A DNA stretch of 64,000 nucleotides from Mycobacterium sp. GA-1285 (GTDB lineage: Bacteria > Actinomycetota > Actinomycetes > Mycobacteriales > Mycobacteriaceae), in the NCBI RefSeq assembly GCF_001499905.1, contig NZ_LQIS01000015.1:1-64000 (forward strand), in the 5' to 3' direction. Positions 40,526-48,020 of the stretch are shown in pieces. A program made the translations under genes and the position numbers. Under the pieces are notes generated by a model. The model worked only from the letters and a program-made list of their open reading frames with translations. It was not told the DNA's origin and ran no database searches. Positions within the stretch are counted from its first letter, which is position 1, and each line of letters opens with the position of its first letter.

Positions 40526-40547
40526 ACGCGCACGCTCGGGTGCGCGT
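40526..40547. terminator. Bidirectional hairpin between convergent genes
   Basis: ACGCGCAC and GTGCGCGT form a perfect 8-bp stem with a 6-nt loop. The stem reaches into the stop codon of the convergent HNH gene. Confidence 0.5.
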
Positions 40548-40897
40548 CACCGTGCGTCGAGTGCGAGCGCAGCACGGATTTCGACGTAGCGCTCGAGGAA
40601 CCGCCGCTCATCCAGACGCTTGCGCCGCAGCCACGCGGTGACCTCGTCGTTGCACTTGCTGGTGTTGCACGCTGCGCAGGCCGGTACGACGTTGTCGATG
40701 GTGTACCGGCCGCCGCGGGAGATCGCCATGACGCAGTCGCGCTGTAGCGCCCGATCCGTCGCGCCGCAGTAGGCGCAGCCTTTCCACGCGTCTTTCAGCT
40801 TTTGCCACTGCTGCGGCGTGAGGTCGTTGTCGACAGCGCCGAGTCGACGCTTGCGCCTGCGGGCCGCCCTGGCCCGACGAGTTCTGCTGACCGCCAC
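40547..40897 (-). CDS. Small HNH nuclease domain protein
   Basis: The roughly 116-residue basic protein has CAYC and CAAC zinc-type pairs around AISRGGRYTIDNVVPAC, an HNH fold in which the usual DH is replaced by VMAIS. The first 25 residues are almost all Arg, Ala and Lys. The start is uncertain: GTG 40897 is chosen, GTG 40912 and codons up to 40966 are possible. It is the second HNH protein within 2 kb and is unlinked in sequence to the first. Function unknown; activity doubtful given the altered motif. Confidence 0.65.
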   Translation of the reverse strand: MAVSRTRRARAARRRKRRLGAVDNDLTPQQWQKLKDAWKGCAYCGATDRALQRDCVMAISRGGRYTIDNVVPACAACNTSKCNDEVTAWLRRKRLDERRFLERYVEIRAALALDAR

Positions 40898-41020
40898 GCG
40901 CTCAGCATGCACCGCGAGCGACCGCGGTTGTACGGCCCGAGGCGGCGTGTCGTGTGCTGGGCCCACCGCTTGCGAGGGGAACTCGGTTCTCGCGGTGCAG
41001 GGAAGGGGGGTGCGGGACGG

Positions 41021-43606
41021 TCAGGTGACGTCGAAGGCGCGGGCGCGCAGGGACCGCTCGACACCGGCGCGACCCTCGACGACCAGGCGACGCAGCGGAG
41101 GGGGCACATCGGGGTCGGCGAGGAAGTCGTCGGCGGCGGCCAAGCCGGCCTCGCTGATGTCCCACGACGGGTACAACCCTACGACGACGGTCTGCGCGAC
41201 CTCGCTGGACCGCCGTTGCCACACTCCCGAGATCGCGCCGAAGTACTTGGCGCCGAACGGTTGCAGCAGCTCCTGCTGACCCGGCTGCACGAAGCCGCCG
41301 ATGATCGCGCGTGCGGTGATGTTGGCCAGCGTGTCGTCCTCGATGACCCGCTCCCACGCCGCTTCCTTGACCGCAAGTTCCGGGCGGGCAGCGGACGCGG
41401 CCGCCGCGTGCCGCCTGCCCGCCGCGGTCGGATCGCGTTGTGCTTCGGCGTCGATGAACGGTGTCTTCATGCCTTCGGCGTCGACGGCGCCCGCTGCGGC
41501 CAGCGCCGTCACGATGCGCCAGCGCAAGTCGGTATCGACGACCAGACCTGGCAGTCCCTTGACCGCGGGGTCGTCGTCCAGCAGCGCCGAGAGCACCTCG
41601 ACATGCCGCGGACTCAGCACCGATCCGCACACCGCGTTGACGTACGCCAGTTGGTGATCGGATCCGCCCTCGGCGTCGCGGGCCAGGTCGAGCAGCCGGT
41701 CGGCGAACTCGGGCCAGCCCGACGACCGCGCCCACTCCGGGTCGGCGTAGGAGTTCAGCGCCGTCTGGGCTTGCAGCAGAAGCCGTTGCAGCACACCGAC
41801 TTCGGTTTCGGCGTGCACGCCCCCGCAGACCAGCGACACGAAGTCGCGCGCCTTGAGCTCAGCCTCGCGCGTCATCTCCCACGCCGCAGACCACGCCAGG
41901 GTGCGCGGCAGCGGCTCGGCGATGTCGGCGATGCGCGTCAGCACCGTCTGCAGCGAGTCGTGGTCCAACCGCAGCGAGCAGTACGTCAGATCATCGTCGT
42001 TGACGAGGATCAACCTGCCGCGTGAAACTCCCTGGAGTGCAGGCACTTCCGTGCGTGGACCCTCGACGTCGAGTTCCTCGCGATGCACACGTACCAACTT
42101 GCCGGACCCGTCGTCGTCGTAGATCCCGACCGCCAGGCGGTGCACACGGGTCTCACCTGCGCCCGGCGCGGCCCCGCTCTGGTCGATGGCGAAGCGGGTG
42201 AACCGACCGTCGGCGTCGAGATCGAAGTCGGGCCGCAGCGTGTTGAGGCCCGTCGTCTTGAGCCACTGCCGGCCCCATCCCGACAGGTCGCGACCCGACG
42301 CCTTCTCCAGGGCCCCCAGCAGATCACCGAATGTGGCGTTGCCGAAGGCGTGGTCGCGGAAGTAGTCGCGCAGCCCGGAGAGGAACTCCTCCTCGCCGAC
42401 ATAGGCGACCAGTTGTTTGAGGACGCTGGCGCCCTTGGCGTAGGTTATTCCGTCGAAGTTCACCTCGACGGCCGCCAGATCCGGGATGTCGGCGGCCACG
42501 GGATGGGTGGAGGGCAGTTGGTCCTGCCGGTAGGCCCATGACTTCTCCACGTTCGCGAACGTCGTCCACGCCTCGGTGTACTCGGTGGCCTCCGCCTGGC
42601 ACAGCACCGACGCGAACGTAGCGAAGGATTCGTTGAGCCACAGGTCATCCCACCACTGCATGGTCACCAGGTCGCCGAACCACATGTGCGCCATCTCGTG
42701 CAAGACGGTTTCGGCGCGCCGTTCGTAGGACGCTCGTGTCACCTTGCTACGGAAGACGTAGTCCTCGAGGAACGTGACCGCGCCCGCGTTCTCCATCGCG
42801 CCGGCGTTGAACTCCGGCACGAACAACTGGTCGTATTTGCCGAACGCGTAGGGGATGCCGAAGTTGTTGTGGTAGAAGCCGAATCCCTGTTTGGTCTCGG
42901 TGAACAGCCGGTCGGCGTCCATGAAATCGGCCAGCGATCTGCGGCAGAACAGGCCCAGCGGGATGTCGCCGTGGTCGTCGCTGTACATGTCGTCCCAGCG
43001 CGCGTACGGACCCGCGATGAGCGCCACCAGATACGTGCTCATGCGCGGTGTCGCGGCGAAGGTGTGCCGCTTGGCTGCACCGGCGTCCTCGACGTCGAGG
43101 GTGGCGCCGTTGGACACGACCTCCCAATGCGAGGGTGCTGTCACCGTGATGTCGAAGGCCGCCTTCAAGTCCGGTTGGTCGAAGCACGCAAACATCCGCT
43201 TGGCGTCGGCGGTTTCGAACTGCGAGTACAGATACACCTCGTCGTCGACCGGATCGACGAAGCGGTGTAGCCCCTCTCCGGTATTGGAATATCGGCAGTC
43301 GGCGTCGACGACGACGACGTTGTGGGCGGCCAGTCCCGTCAGCGGGATGCCGGTCGATTCGTCATAACCCGACACGTCGATGTCGCGGCCGTTGAGGGTG
43401 GCTCTGTGGATCGCGTCGGCCGCGATGTCGATGTAGGTGTCGGCGCCGGGAAGGGCGTCGAACTCGACGGTCGTCGTGGACCGGAAGGAGCGCTCGCTGG
43501 GCTTGCCGGTGCCATCGGTCAGATCGAGTTCGATGCGATAGCTGTCGACGGTGACCAGGGCGGCGCGTTCGACGGCTTGGTCGCGGGTCAGGTTGGGAAG
43601 TGCCAC
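41021..43606 (-). CDS. pepN: Aminopeptidase N (M1 family)
   Basis: The 861-residue zinc metallopeptidase has GAMEN (substrate amino-terminus recognition), HEMAHMWFGD with the first two zinc ligands and NESFA with the third. It cleaves N-terminal residues from peptides, typically downstream of Clp proteolysis. A C-terminal ERAP1-like helical domain follows. No signal peptide is present, so it is cytosolic. The GTG start has TAGGTT 6 nt upstream. Corresponds to Rv2467. Confidence 0.96.
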   Translation of the reverse strand: MALPNLTRDQAVERAALVTVDSYRIELDLTDGTGKPSERSFRSTTTVEFDALPGADTYIDIAADAIHRATLNGRDIDVSGYDESTGIPLTGLAAHNVVVVDADCRYSNTGEGLHRFVDPVDDEVYLYSQFETADAKRMFACFDQPDLKAAFDITVTAPSHWEVVSNGATLDVEDAGAAKRHTFAATPRMSTYLVALIAGPYARWDDMYSDDHGDIPLGLFCRRSLADFMDADRLFTETKQGFGFYHNNFGIPYAFGKYDQLFVPEFNAGAMENAGAVTFLEDYVFRSKVTRASYERRAETVLHEMAHMWFGDLVTMQWWDDLWLNESFATFASVLCQAEATEYTEAWTTFANVEKSWAYRQDQLPSTHPVAADIPDLAAVEVNFDGITYAKGASVLKQLVAYVGEEEFLSGLRDYFRDHAFGNATFGDLLGALEKASGRDLSGWGRQWLKTTGLNTLRPDFDLDADGRFTRFAIDQSGAAPGAGETRVHRLAVGIYDDDGSGKLVRVHREELDVEGPRTEVPALQGVSRGRLILVNDDDLTYCSLRLDHDSLQTVLTRIADIAEPLPRTLAWSAAWEMTREAELKARDFVSLVCGGVHAETEVGVLQRLLLQAQTALNSYADPEWARSSGWPEFADRLLDLARDAEGGSDHQLAYVNAVCGSVLSPRHVEVLSALLDDDPAVKGLPGLVVDTDLRWRIVTALAAAGAVDAEGMKTPFIDAEAQRDPTAAGRRHAAAASAARPELAVKEAAWERVIEDDTLANITARAIIGGFVQPGQQELLQPFGAKYFGAISGVWQRRSSEVAQTVVVGLYPSWDISEAGLAAADDFLADPDVPPPLRRLVVEGRAGVERSLRARAFDVT

Positions 43607-43656
43607 ACGACCAACCTATAGCCCGCACCGCGCGGCGGCGCGTCGCACGTCCGGCG

Positions 43657-44040
43657 TCAGAAACCCGGAATCGCCCGCGCCGCGGGCAGCCAGTCCAGCA
43701 CGGTGCCGTTACCCACCGAGGCCAACATCTGCGGGCAGTACATCGAGATCGCGATACCGGTGAAGAACGCCGCGATGTCGGGCGGGACCCCGTTGTCGGC
43801 CACCCGGCTGTATACCTTCGCGGCGTTCTTGCCGGGTTCGACCAGCATCGGGCATACGGACTCCCCGAGGGCGACCATGTCCACGGGGTTGTCGACGGCC
43901 ATGCCGGCGCCGCGAAGTGCGGCCAGGAAGGCGTCGTCGGTCGTGTCGGCCTGGGCCGGTGCGGCGAACGTCGTTGCGACCGCCGCCAGACCGACCCCAA
44001 ACGCCACAGCGCGTACTCGACGATCAACGGGTCTATTCAC
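43657..44040 (-). CDS. Secreted DUF732 protein
   Basis: The 127-residue precursor has a Sec signal peptide with cleavage after PAQA at about residue 31. The mature part contains DDAFLAALRGAGM and two cysteines (VCPML and YCPQM), the pattern of mycobacterial DUF732 exported proteins. These occur in many copies and have no assigned function. The GTG start has no clear ribosome site. Confidence 0.85.
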   Translation of the reverse strand: MNRPVDRRVRAVAFGVGLAAVATTFAAPAQADTTDDAFLAALRGAGMAVDNPVDMVALGESVCPMLVEPGKNAAKVYSRVADNGVPPDIAAFFTGIAISMYCPQMLASVGNGTVLDWLPAARAIPGF

Positions 44041-44157
44041 TTCGGTAACGATTCTTCACTTTGGTCACATCAGGAGCACGGTTGGGTCACCGTTTGCGCT
44101 CTTAGGCGTTTCTCATAGCGCAGTCCGCAAAGTGGGCGGCTATGGGCGCACGACACG

Positions 44158-44183
44158 GGAACACTCCATACGCGACCGCAGTT
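44158..44183 (+). promoter_or_regulatory. SigH-type promoter GGAACA-N16-AGTT
   Basis: GGAACA (44158-44163) and AGTT (44180-44183) with a 16-nt spacer match the SigH/SigE-type consensus for oxidative and heat stress. The M. tuberculosis homologue Rv2466c is a known SigH target. Confidence 0.65.
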
Positions 44184-44185
44184 GT

Positions 44186-44221
44186 CAGAAGTGGCCACAG
44201 AATTGGCCTCAGAATTGGCCA
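44186..44221 (+). repeat. Three tandem 12-bp repeats in the leader of the DsbA-like gene
   Basis: CAGAAGTGGCCA, CAGAATTGGCCT and CAGAATTGGCCA follow one another without gaps just after the SigH-type -10. They are in frame with the gene and would read as (S/T)E(V/L)A units if an upstream start such as GTG 44191 were used. Confidence 0.75.
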
Positions 44222-44250
44222 CTGCCCAATCCGTGCCGGAAGGATTCGCC

Positions 44251-44859
44251 ATGTCCGAGAAGTCTGTCGCAGAACTTTGGTTCGACCCGCTGTGTCCGTG
44301 GTGCTGGATCACCTCGCGCTGGATCCTCGAGGTCGAGGAGGTCCGCGACATAGACGTCAGGTTCCGGGTGATGAGCCTCGCGGTGCTCAACGAGCGACGG
44401 GACGTGCCCGAGGAGTACGCCGAGGCGATGAAGAAGGCGTGGGGGCCCGTGCGCGTCGCCATCGCCGCCGAACAGGCCAAGGGCCGCGAGATCCTCGGTC
44501 CGCTGTACACCGCGATGGGAAGCCGCATCCACAACCAGGGCAACCAGGACTTCGACGTGGTGATCAAGGAGTCGCTCGCCGAAGTGGGCCTACCGGCCGA
44601 TCTGGCCGACGCCGCCACCACCGACAAGTACGACGAGGCGCTGCGCAAAAGCCACCATGAGGGCATGGACGCGGTCGGTGAGGACGTGGGCACCCCGACC
44701 ATCCACGTCAACGGTGTCGCCTTCTTCGGTCCTGTGCTGTCGAAGATCCCGCGCGGCGAGGAAGCCGGAAAGCTGTGGGACGCGTCGGTGACCTTTGCGT
44801 CCTATCCGCACTTCTGGGAGCTCAAGCGCACCCGCACGGAGTCGCCGCAGTTCGACTGA
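44251..44859 (+). CDS. Mycothiol-dependent DsbA-like oxidoreductase (Mrx-2/Rv2466c type)
   Basis: The 202-residue protein has a thioredoxin fold with active site CPWC (Cys15, Cys18) at the start and an inserted helical domain, as in DsbA/FrnE proteins. Rv2466c of M. tuberculosis is a mycothiol-dependent reductase induced by SigH and able to activate the prodrug TP053. The region [18 protein letters not shown] holds the cis-proline. I chose ATG 44251, with a GGAAGG ribosome site. A leaderless start at GTG 44191 from the SigH-type promoter would add 20 residues carrying repeats. Confidence 0.92.
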   Translation: MSEKSVAELWFDPLCPWCWITSRWILEVEEVRDIDVRFRVMSLAVLNERRDVPEEYAEAMKKAWGPVRVAIAAEQAKGREILGPLYTAMGSRIHNQGNQDFDVVIKESLAEVGLPADLADAATTDKYDEALRKSHHEGMDAVGEDVGTPTIHVNGVAFFGPVLSKIPRGEEAGKLWDASVTFASYPHFWELKRTRTESPQFD

Positions 44860-44893
44860 TCGCGCCCGGGTCGCGCCGGCGACGTCTGCCACA

Positions 44894-45376
44894 ATGACCG
44901 CCATGCGCGTCTACCTGGGAGCCGACCACGCCGGCTTCGACCTCAAGCAGGCCGTGATCGAGCACCTGCGCGGTTCCGGGCACGAACCGATCGACTGCGG
45001 AGCCTTCGTCAACGACCCCGACGACGACTATCCGGCGTTCTGCATCGCGGCGGCGGAGAAGACCGTCGCCGATCCGGGCAGCCTCGGCATCGTGCTCGGC
45101 GGCTCGGGCAACGGCGAGCAGATCGCGGCCAACAAGGTTCCCGGCGCGCGGTGCGCATTGGCGTGGAGCGTCGAGACCGCCAAACTGGCGCGCGAGCACA
45201 ACAACGCTCAGCTGATCGGCATCGGCGGGCGCATGCACAGTGTCGAGGAGGCGTTGGCGATCGTCGATGCGTTCCTGAGCACGCCGTGGTCGGAAGCCGA
45301 ACGGCACCAACGTCGTATCGACATCCTCGCCGAGTACGAACGCACCCACGTCGCGCCCCCGGTGCCCGGCGCCTAG
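44894..45376 (+). CDS. rpiB: Ribose-5-phosphate isomerase B
   Basis: The 160-residue RpiB begins with RVYLGADHAGFDLK and contains GSGNGEQIAANKVPGARCAL, the active-site region that interconverts ribose-5-phosphate and ribulose-5-phosphate in the pentose phosphate pathway. Two starts are close: ATG 44894 (kept by comparison with homologues) and ATG 44903. CACAAT ends 7 nt before the second, so a leaderless transcript would start there. It lies 34 nt after the DsbA-like gene. Confidence 0.95.
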   Translation: MTAMRVYLGADHAGFDLKQAVIEHLRGSGHEPIDCGAFVNDPDDDYPAFCIAAAEKTVADPGSLGIVLGGSGNGEQIAANKVPGARCALAWSVETAKLAREHNNAQLIGIGGRMHSVEEALAIVDAFLSTPWSEAERHQRRIDILAEYERTHVAPPVPGA

Positions 45377-45378
45377 GA

Positions 45379-46185
45379 ATGCCAGAGGGCCACACGCTGC
45401 ACCGGCTTGCCCGGTTGCACCAGCGTCGCTTCGGCCGGGCACCGGTCGTGGTGTCCAGTCCGCAGGGCAGGTTCGCCGACGGCGCCGCCGCGGTCAACGG
45501 CCGGGTTCTCAAGAAGGCCACCGCGTACGGCAAGCATCTGTTCCATCACTACGAGGGCGGCCGCGTGGTGCATGTGCATCTCGGTCTGTACGGCGCGTTC
45601 ACCGAGTGGCCGCTGCCGGCGTGGACGACACCGCCGGCGCCGGTCGGTCAGGTTCGGATGCGGATGGTCGGCGCCGAGTACGGTACCGATCTGCGGGGGC
45701 CGACGGTGTGTGAGGTGCTCGCCGAGCCGGAGATCGCCGACGTCATCGACCGGCTCGGGCCCGACCCGCTGCGCCGCGACGCCGACGGATCGCTCGCGTG
45801 GGCGCGAATTCGTAAGTCTCGCAGGCCGATCGGGGCGTTGCTGATGGACCAGTCAGTGATCGCCGGGGTGGGCAACGTCTACCGCAACGAGTTGCTCTTC
45901 CGGCACCGTGTCGACCCGCACCGGCCAGGCATCCGCATCGACGAGGACGAGTTCGACGCAATGTGGACCGACCTCGTCGAGCTGATGCGAATCGGGCTGC
46001 GGCGCGGCAAGATCCACACCATCCGTCCGGAGGACGACCACGGGCTGCCGTCGTATGGGCCCGGCCGCCCCCGCACTTACGTCTATCGGCGGGCCGGCGA
46101 GCCGTGCCGACTGTGCGGCACCGAGATCCGCACCGAGGTGATGGAGGGCCGCAACCTGTTCTGGTGTCCGACCGATCAATCGTAA
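45379..46185 (+). CDS. nei1: Fpg/Nei-family DNA glycosylase with defective zinc finger
   Basis: The 268-residue protein has the N-terminal PEGHT, with Pro2 as nucleophile and Glu3, and the helix-two-turn-helix segment QSVIAGVGNVYRNELLF. The C-terminal zinc finger has CRLC (243, 246) and a third Cys at 263, but the fourth ligand is Asp266 (WCPTD instead of WCPxC). The codon is GAT. It removes oxidised bases and cleaves the abasic site; corresponds to Rv2464c. The start is 2 nt after rpiB. Asp might still bind zinc, or the finger may be weakened. Confidence 0.92.
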   Translation: MPEGHTLHRLARLHQRRFGRAPVVVSSPQGRFADGAAAVNGRVLKKATAYGKHLFHHYEGGRVVHVHLGLYGAFTEWPLPAWTTPPAPVGQVRMRMVGAEYGTDLRGPTVCEVLAEPEIADVIDRLGPDPLRRDADGSLAWARIRKSRRPIGALLMDQSVIAGVGNVYRNELLFRHRVDPHRPGIRIDEDEFDAMWTDLVELMRIGLRRGKIHTIRPEDDHGLPSYGPGRPRTYVYRRAGEPCRLCGTEIRTEVMEGRNLFWCPTDQS

Positions 46186-46248
46186 AGAGATGTGCCCGAC
46201 CGCCGTTGGGGCGGAGCCAAGCCCAGATGAGCGGGCTTGGCGCGAAAC

Positions 46249-47010
46249 CTAGAAGCCGCCGAAATCGCCGAAACCGCCGCCGATGTCGCCGCCACCCCAG
46301 TCGCCGCCGCCCCAGTCTCCGCCGTCGCCGCCGAAATCCCCCTGGCCCTGGTCGATGCCTTGGTCGTAGCCCTGGGCGAAACCCTGCTCGTAGCCGCTGC
46401 CGTGCATGCCCGAGAACAACGCGTCGAACAACAGCACCGAACCCAGACCCCATGCGCCGGCGACGAGCGCGGGCTTCCACCACGGCTCGGAATACCAGCC
46501 GGCAGGCACCGGTCGGCCCGCCACCCGACCGCCGGGGTAGTAGTTCGGGGTGCGCTCCGAGGGGGTCGGCGACGCCTCGATCTCGCGACCCTCGAAGTCG
46601 ACCTTGCGATCCTCAGTGACTGCGCCCGCCGACCGCTGGTCGGCGAGCGTCTCGAGTTCGGGTCCGGGGTCCATGCCCATCGCGATGCGAGCGGCGCGGA
46701 CATAGTAAAGGCCTTCCAGGGCGCTCTCCTTGGCCAGCAATGCCTGCTTGGCGGTGTTCGCCTGGTCGATCTGCGATCCGGCGGCGGTGTAGCGCTCGGA
46801 TGCGTCGGCCAGCGCCTGCTTGGACGCCTCGTCGGTGCCGGTCAAGCTGATCACCTGACCGCCGAGGCGTTCGATGACGCGACGGGCGTCGGCCTTGGCG
46901 TCGTCCAGCGAAGCGGCCTTGCGCCGGTCGGAAGCCCTCATCGCGGCGTAGGCAACGGCGCCGAGAGCGACGATGACCAGGACGACGAGAACGAGCAGAA
47001 CACCGTTCAT
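46249..47010 (-). CDS. Membrane-anchored coiled-coil protein with Gly-rich tail (DUF1542-like)
   Basis: The 253-residue protein starts with one transmembrane helix. An Ala/Asp/Glu-rich helical region of about 100 residues follows (DAKADARRVIERLGG), resembling DUF1542. Then comes a proline-rich YYPGG segment, a second hydrophobic stretch near residue 180-200 and a low-complexity tail of GGD, GDWGGGD and FGDFGGF repeats. The repeats may mediate self-association. No catalytic motif. It is convergent with the nei1-type gene. Confidence 0.75.
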   Translation of the reverse strand: MNGVLLVLVVLVIVALGAVAYAAMRASDRRKAASLDDAKADARRVIERLGGQVISLTGTDEASKQALADASERYTAAGSQIDQANTAKQALLAKESALEGLYYVRAARIAMGMDPGPELETLADQRSAGAVTEDRKVDFEGREIEASPTPSERTPNYYPGGRVAGRPVPAGWYSEPWWKPALVAGAWGLGSVLLFDALFSGMHGSGYEQGFAQGYDQGIDQGQGDFGGDGGDWGGGDWGGGDIGGGFGDFGGF

Positions 47011-47161
47011 GGCACCCAGCGTACCCAGCGTGAACGCGTGCACCGGAGCGCGAACGGTGCGACGGGGTGGTCACGGTGTTGTCCGTCGGTGCGCCGCACC
47101 GCAGATGGCTCGTGGTGGTCTTGGGCAAACTCCATCGACGGCACCGCCCGATTTCTGTTCG

Positions 47162-47185
47162 ACCGTCAATTTGCGTACCGTCAAT
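47162..47185 (+). repeat. Direct repeat ACCGTCAAT in the GAF gene promoter
   Basis: ACCGTCAAT occurs at 47162-47170 and 47177-47185, 15 bp apart. The second copy contains TACCGT, a -10 candidate 7 nt before the GTG start. It could be a regulator site overlapping a leaderless promoter. Confidence 0.4.
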
Positions 47186-47188
47186 CGG

Positions 47189-47899
47189 GTGACGGAGTGG
47201 GTACGTAGATTCGACGACTTCCTCAACCGCCTGCTTGAGCAGCATGCGCGTGAGGCGGGCGAGAATGTCGACGCCTACGTCGCCCGTGCGGTTGCGAGAC
47301 AAATGGCCGCCGATCTCCGACGCGCCAAAGATCCGCGGGTCGACGAACTGCAAACTCACTTGGCGGCGTCAGGAGTATTCGAGGAGACCGCGATGCCGGA
47401 CGTCTCGACGGCGATCACCGACCCCGACCGACTCGCCGCCCTGCGTCAGACCGGCTTGCTGGACTCTCCGCCGGAGGCGATCTACGACCGGATCACCCGC
47501 GCCGCCGCCGACGCGCTCGACGCGCCCTTCGCCCTGGTCTCCCTTGTCGATCTCGATCGACAGTTCTTCAAGAGCGCGGCCGGTCAAGAGAGCACCTCAC
47601 CGGAGGACAGGCAGACGCCGCTGGAGAGATCGGTCTGTCAGTACGCGGTGGCAAATAGGGCGCCACTGATCCTGGAGGACGCGAGGGTCGATCCGATTTT
47701 CAAGCAGCATCCCGCGGTACGAGACGGAACGGTGGTCGCCTATCTCGGCATACCGCTCATCGACGACGTCGGCAATGCCGTGGGGACACTGTGTGTGTAC
47801 GACACGAAGCCACGTCTCTGGAGCACCGGGCACCTTCAGGTTCTGAGTGATCTCGCCGCGCTGGCCGCCGAAAGGATGTTCCGCGCCGACGCGGGCTAG
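47189..47899 (+). CDS. GAF-domain sensor with N-terminal ribbon-helix-helix-like segment
   Basis: The 236-residue protein has a C-terminal GAF domain (about 85-232) with LVSLVDLDRQFFKS, AYLGIPLIDDVGNAVGTL and VCQYAV. This is the kind that binds small ligands or acts as a redox sensor. The first about 55 residues (LLEQHAREAGENVDAYVARA) resemble a CopG/ParD ribbon-helix-helix. A DNA-binding sensor is possible but unproven. It starts the glycan-type cluster, 121 bp before the glycosylphosphotransferase gene. The GTG start has TACCGT at 7 nt. Confidence 0.75.
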   Translation: MTEWVRRFDDFLNRLLEQHAREAGENVDAYVARAVARQMAADLRRAKDPRVDELQTHLAASGVFEETAMPDVSTAITDPDRLAALRQTGLLDSPPEAIYDRITRAAADALDAPFALVSLVDLDRQFFKSAAGQESTSPEDRQTPLERSVCQYAVANRAPLILEDARVDPIFKQHPAVRDGTVVAYLGIPLIDDVGNAVGTLCVYDTKPRLWSTGHLQVLSDLAALAAERMFRADAG

Positions 47900-48020
47900 C
47901 AGCAATGAGGCAGGCCATCGTGACACCCATCGCTTGCTGGAACTTCGCTGGCATGCCTTAAACTGGCAACGTTTTCGGTGGCAGACAGTTCCATACGCTG
48001 GGGTTCTCATCGGGGGGATC

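Noticed and set aside
40547..40966. Retron or homing element made of the two nearby HNH genes
   Set aside because: The two HNH proteins are different, in opposite orientation, have no reverse transcriptase or intron-like RNA between them, and the first is a core mycobacterial gene.
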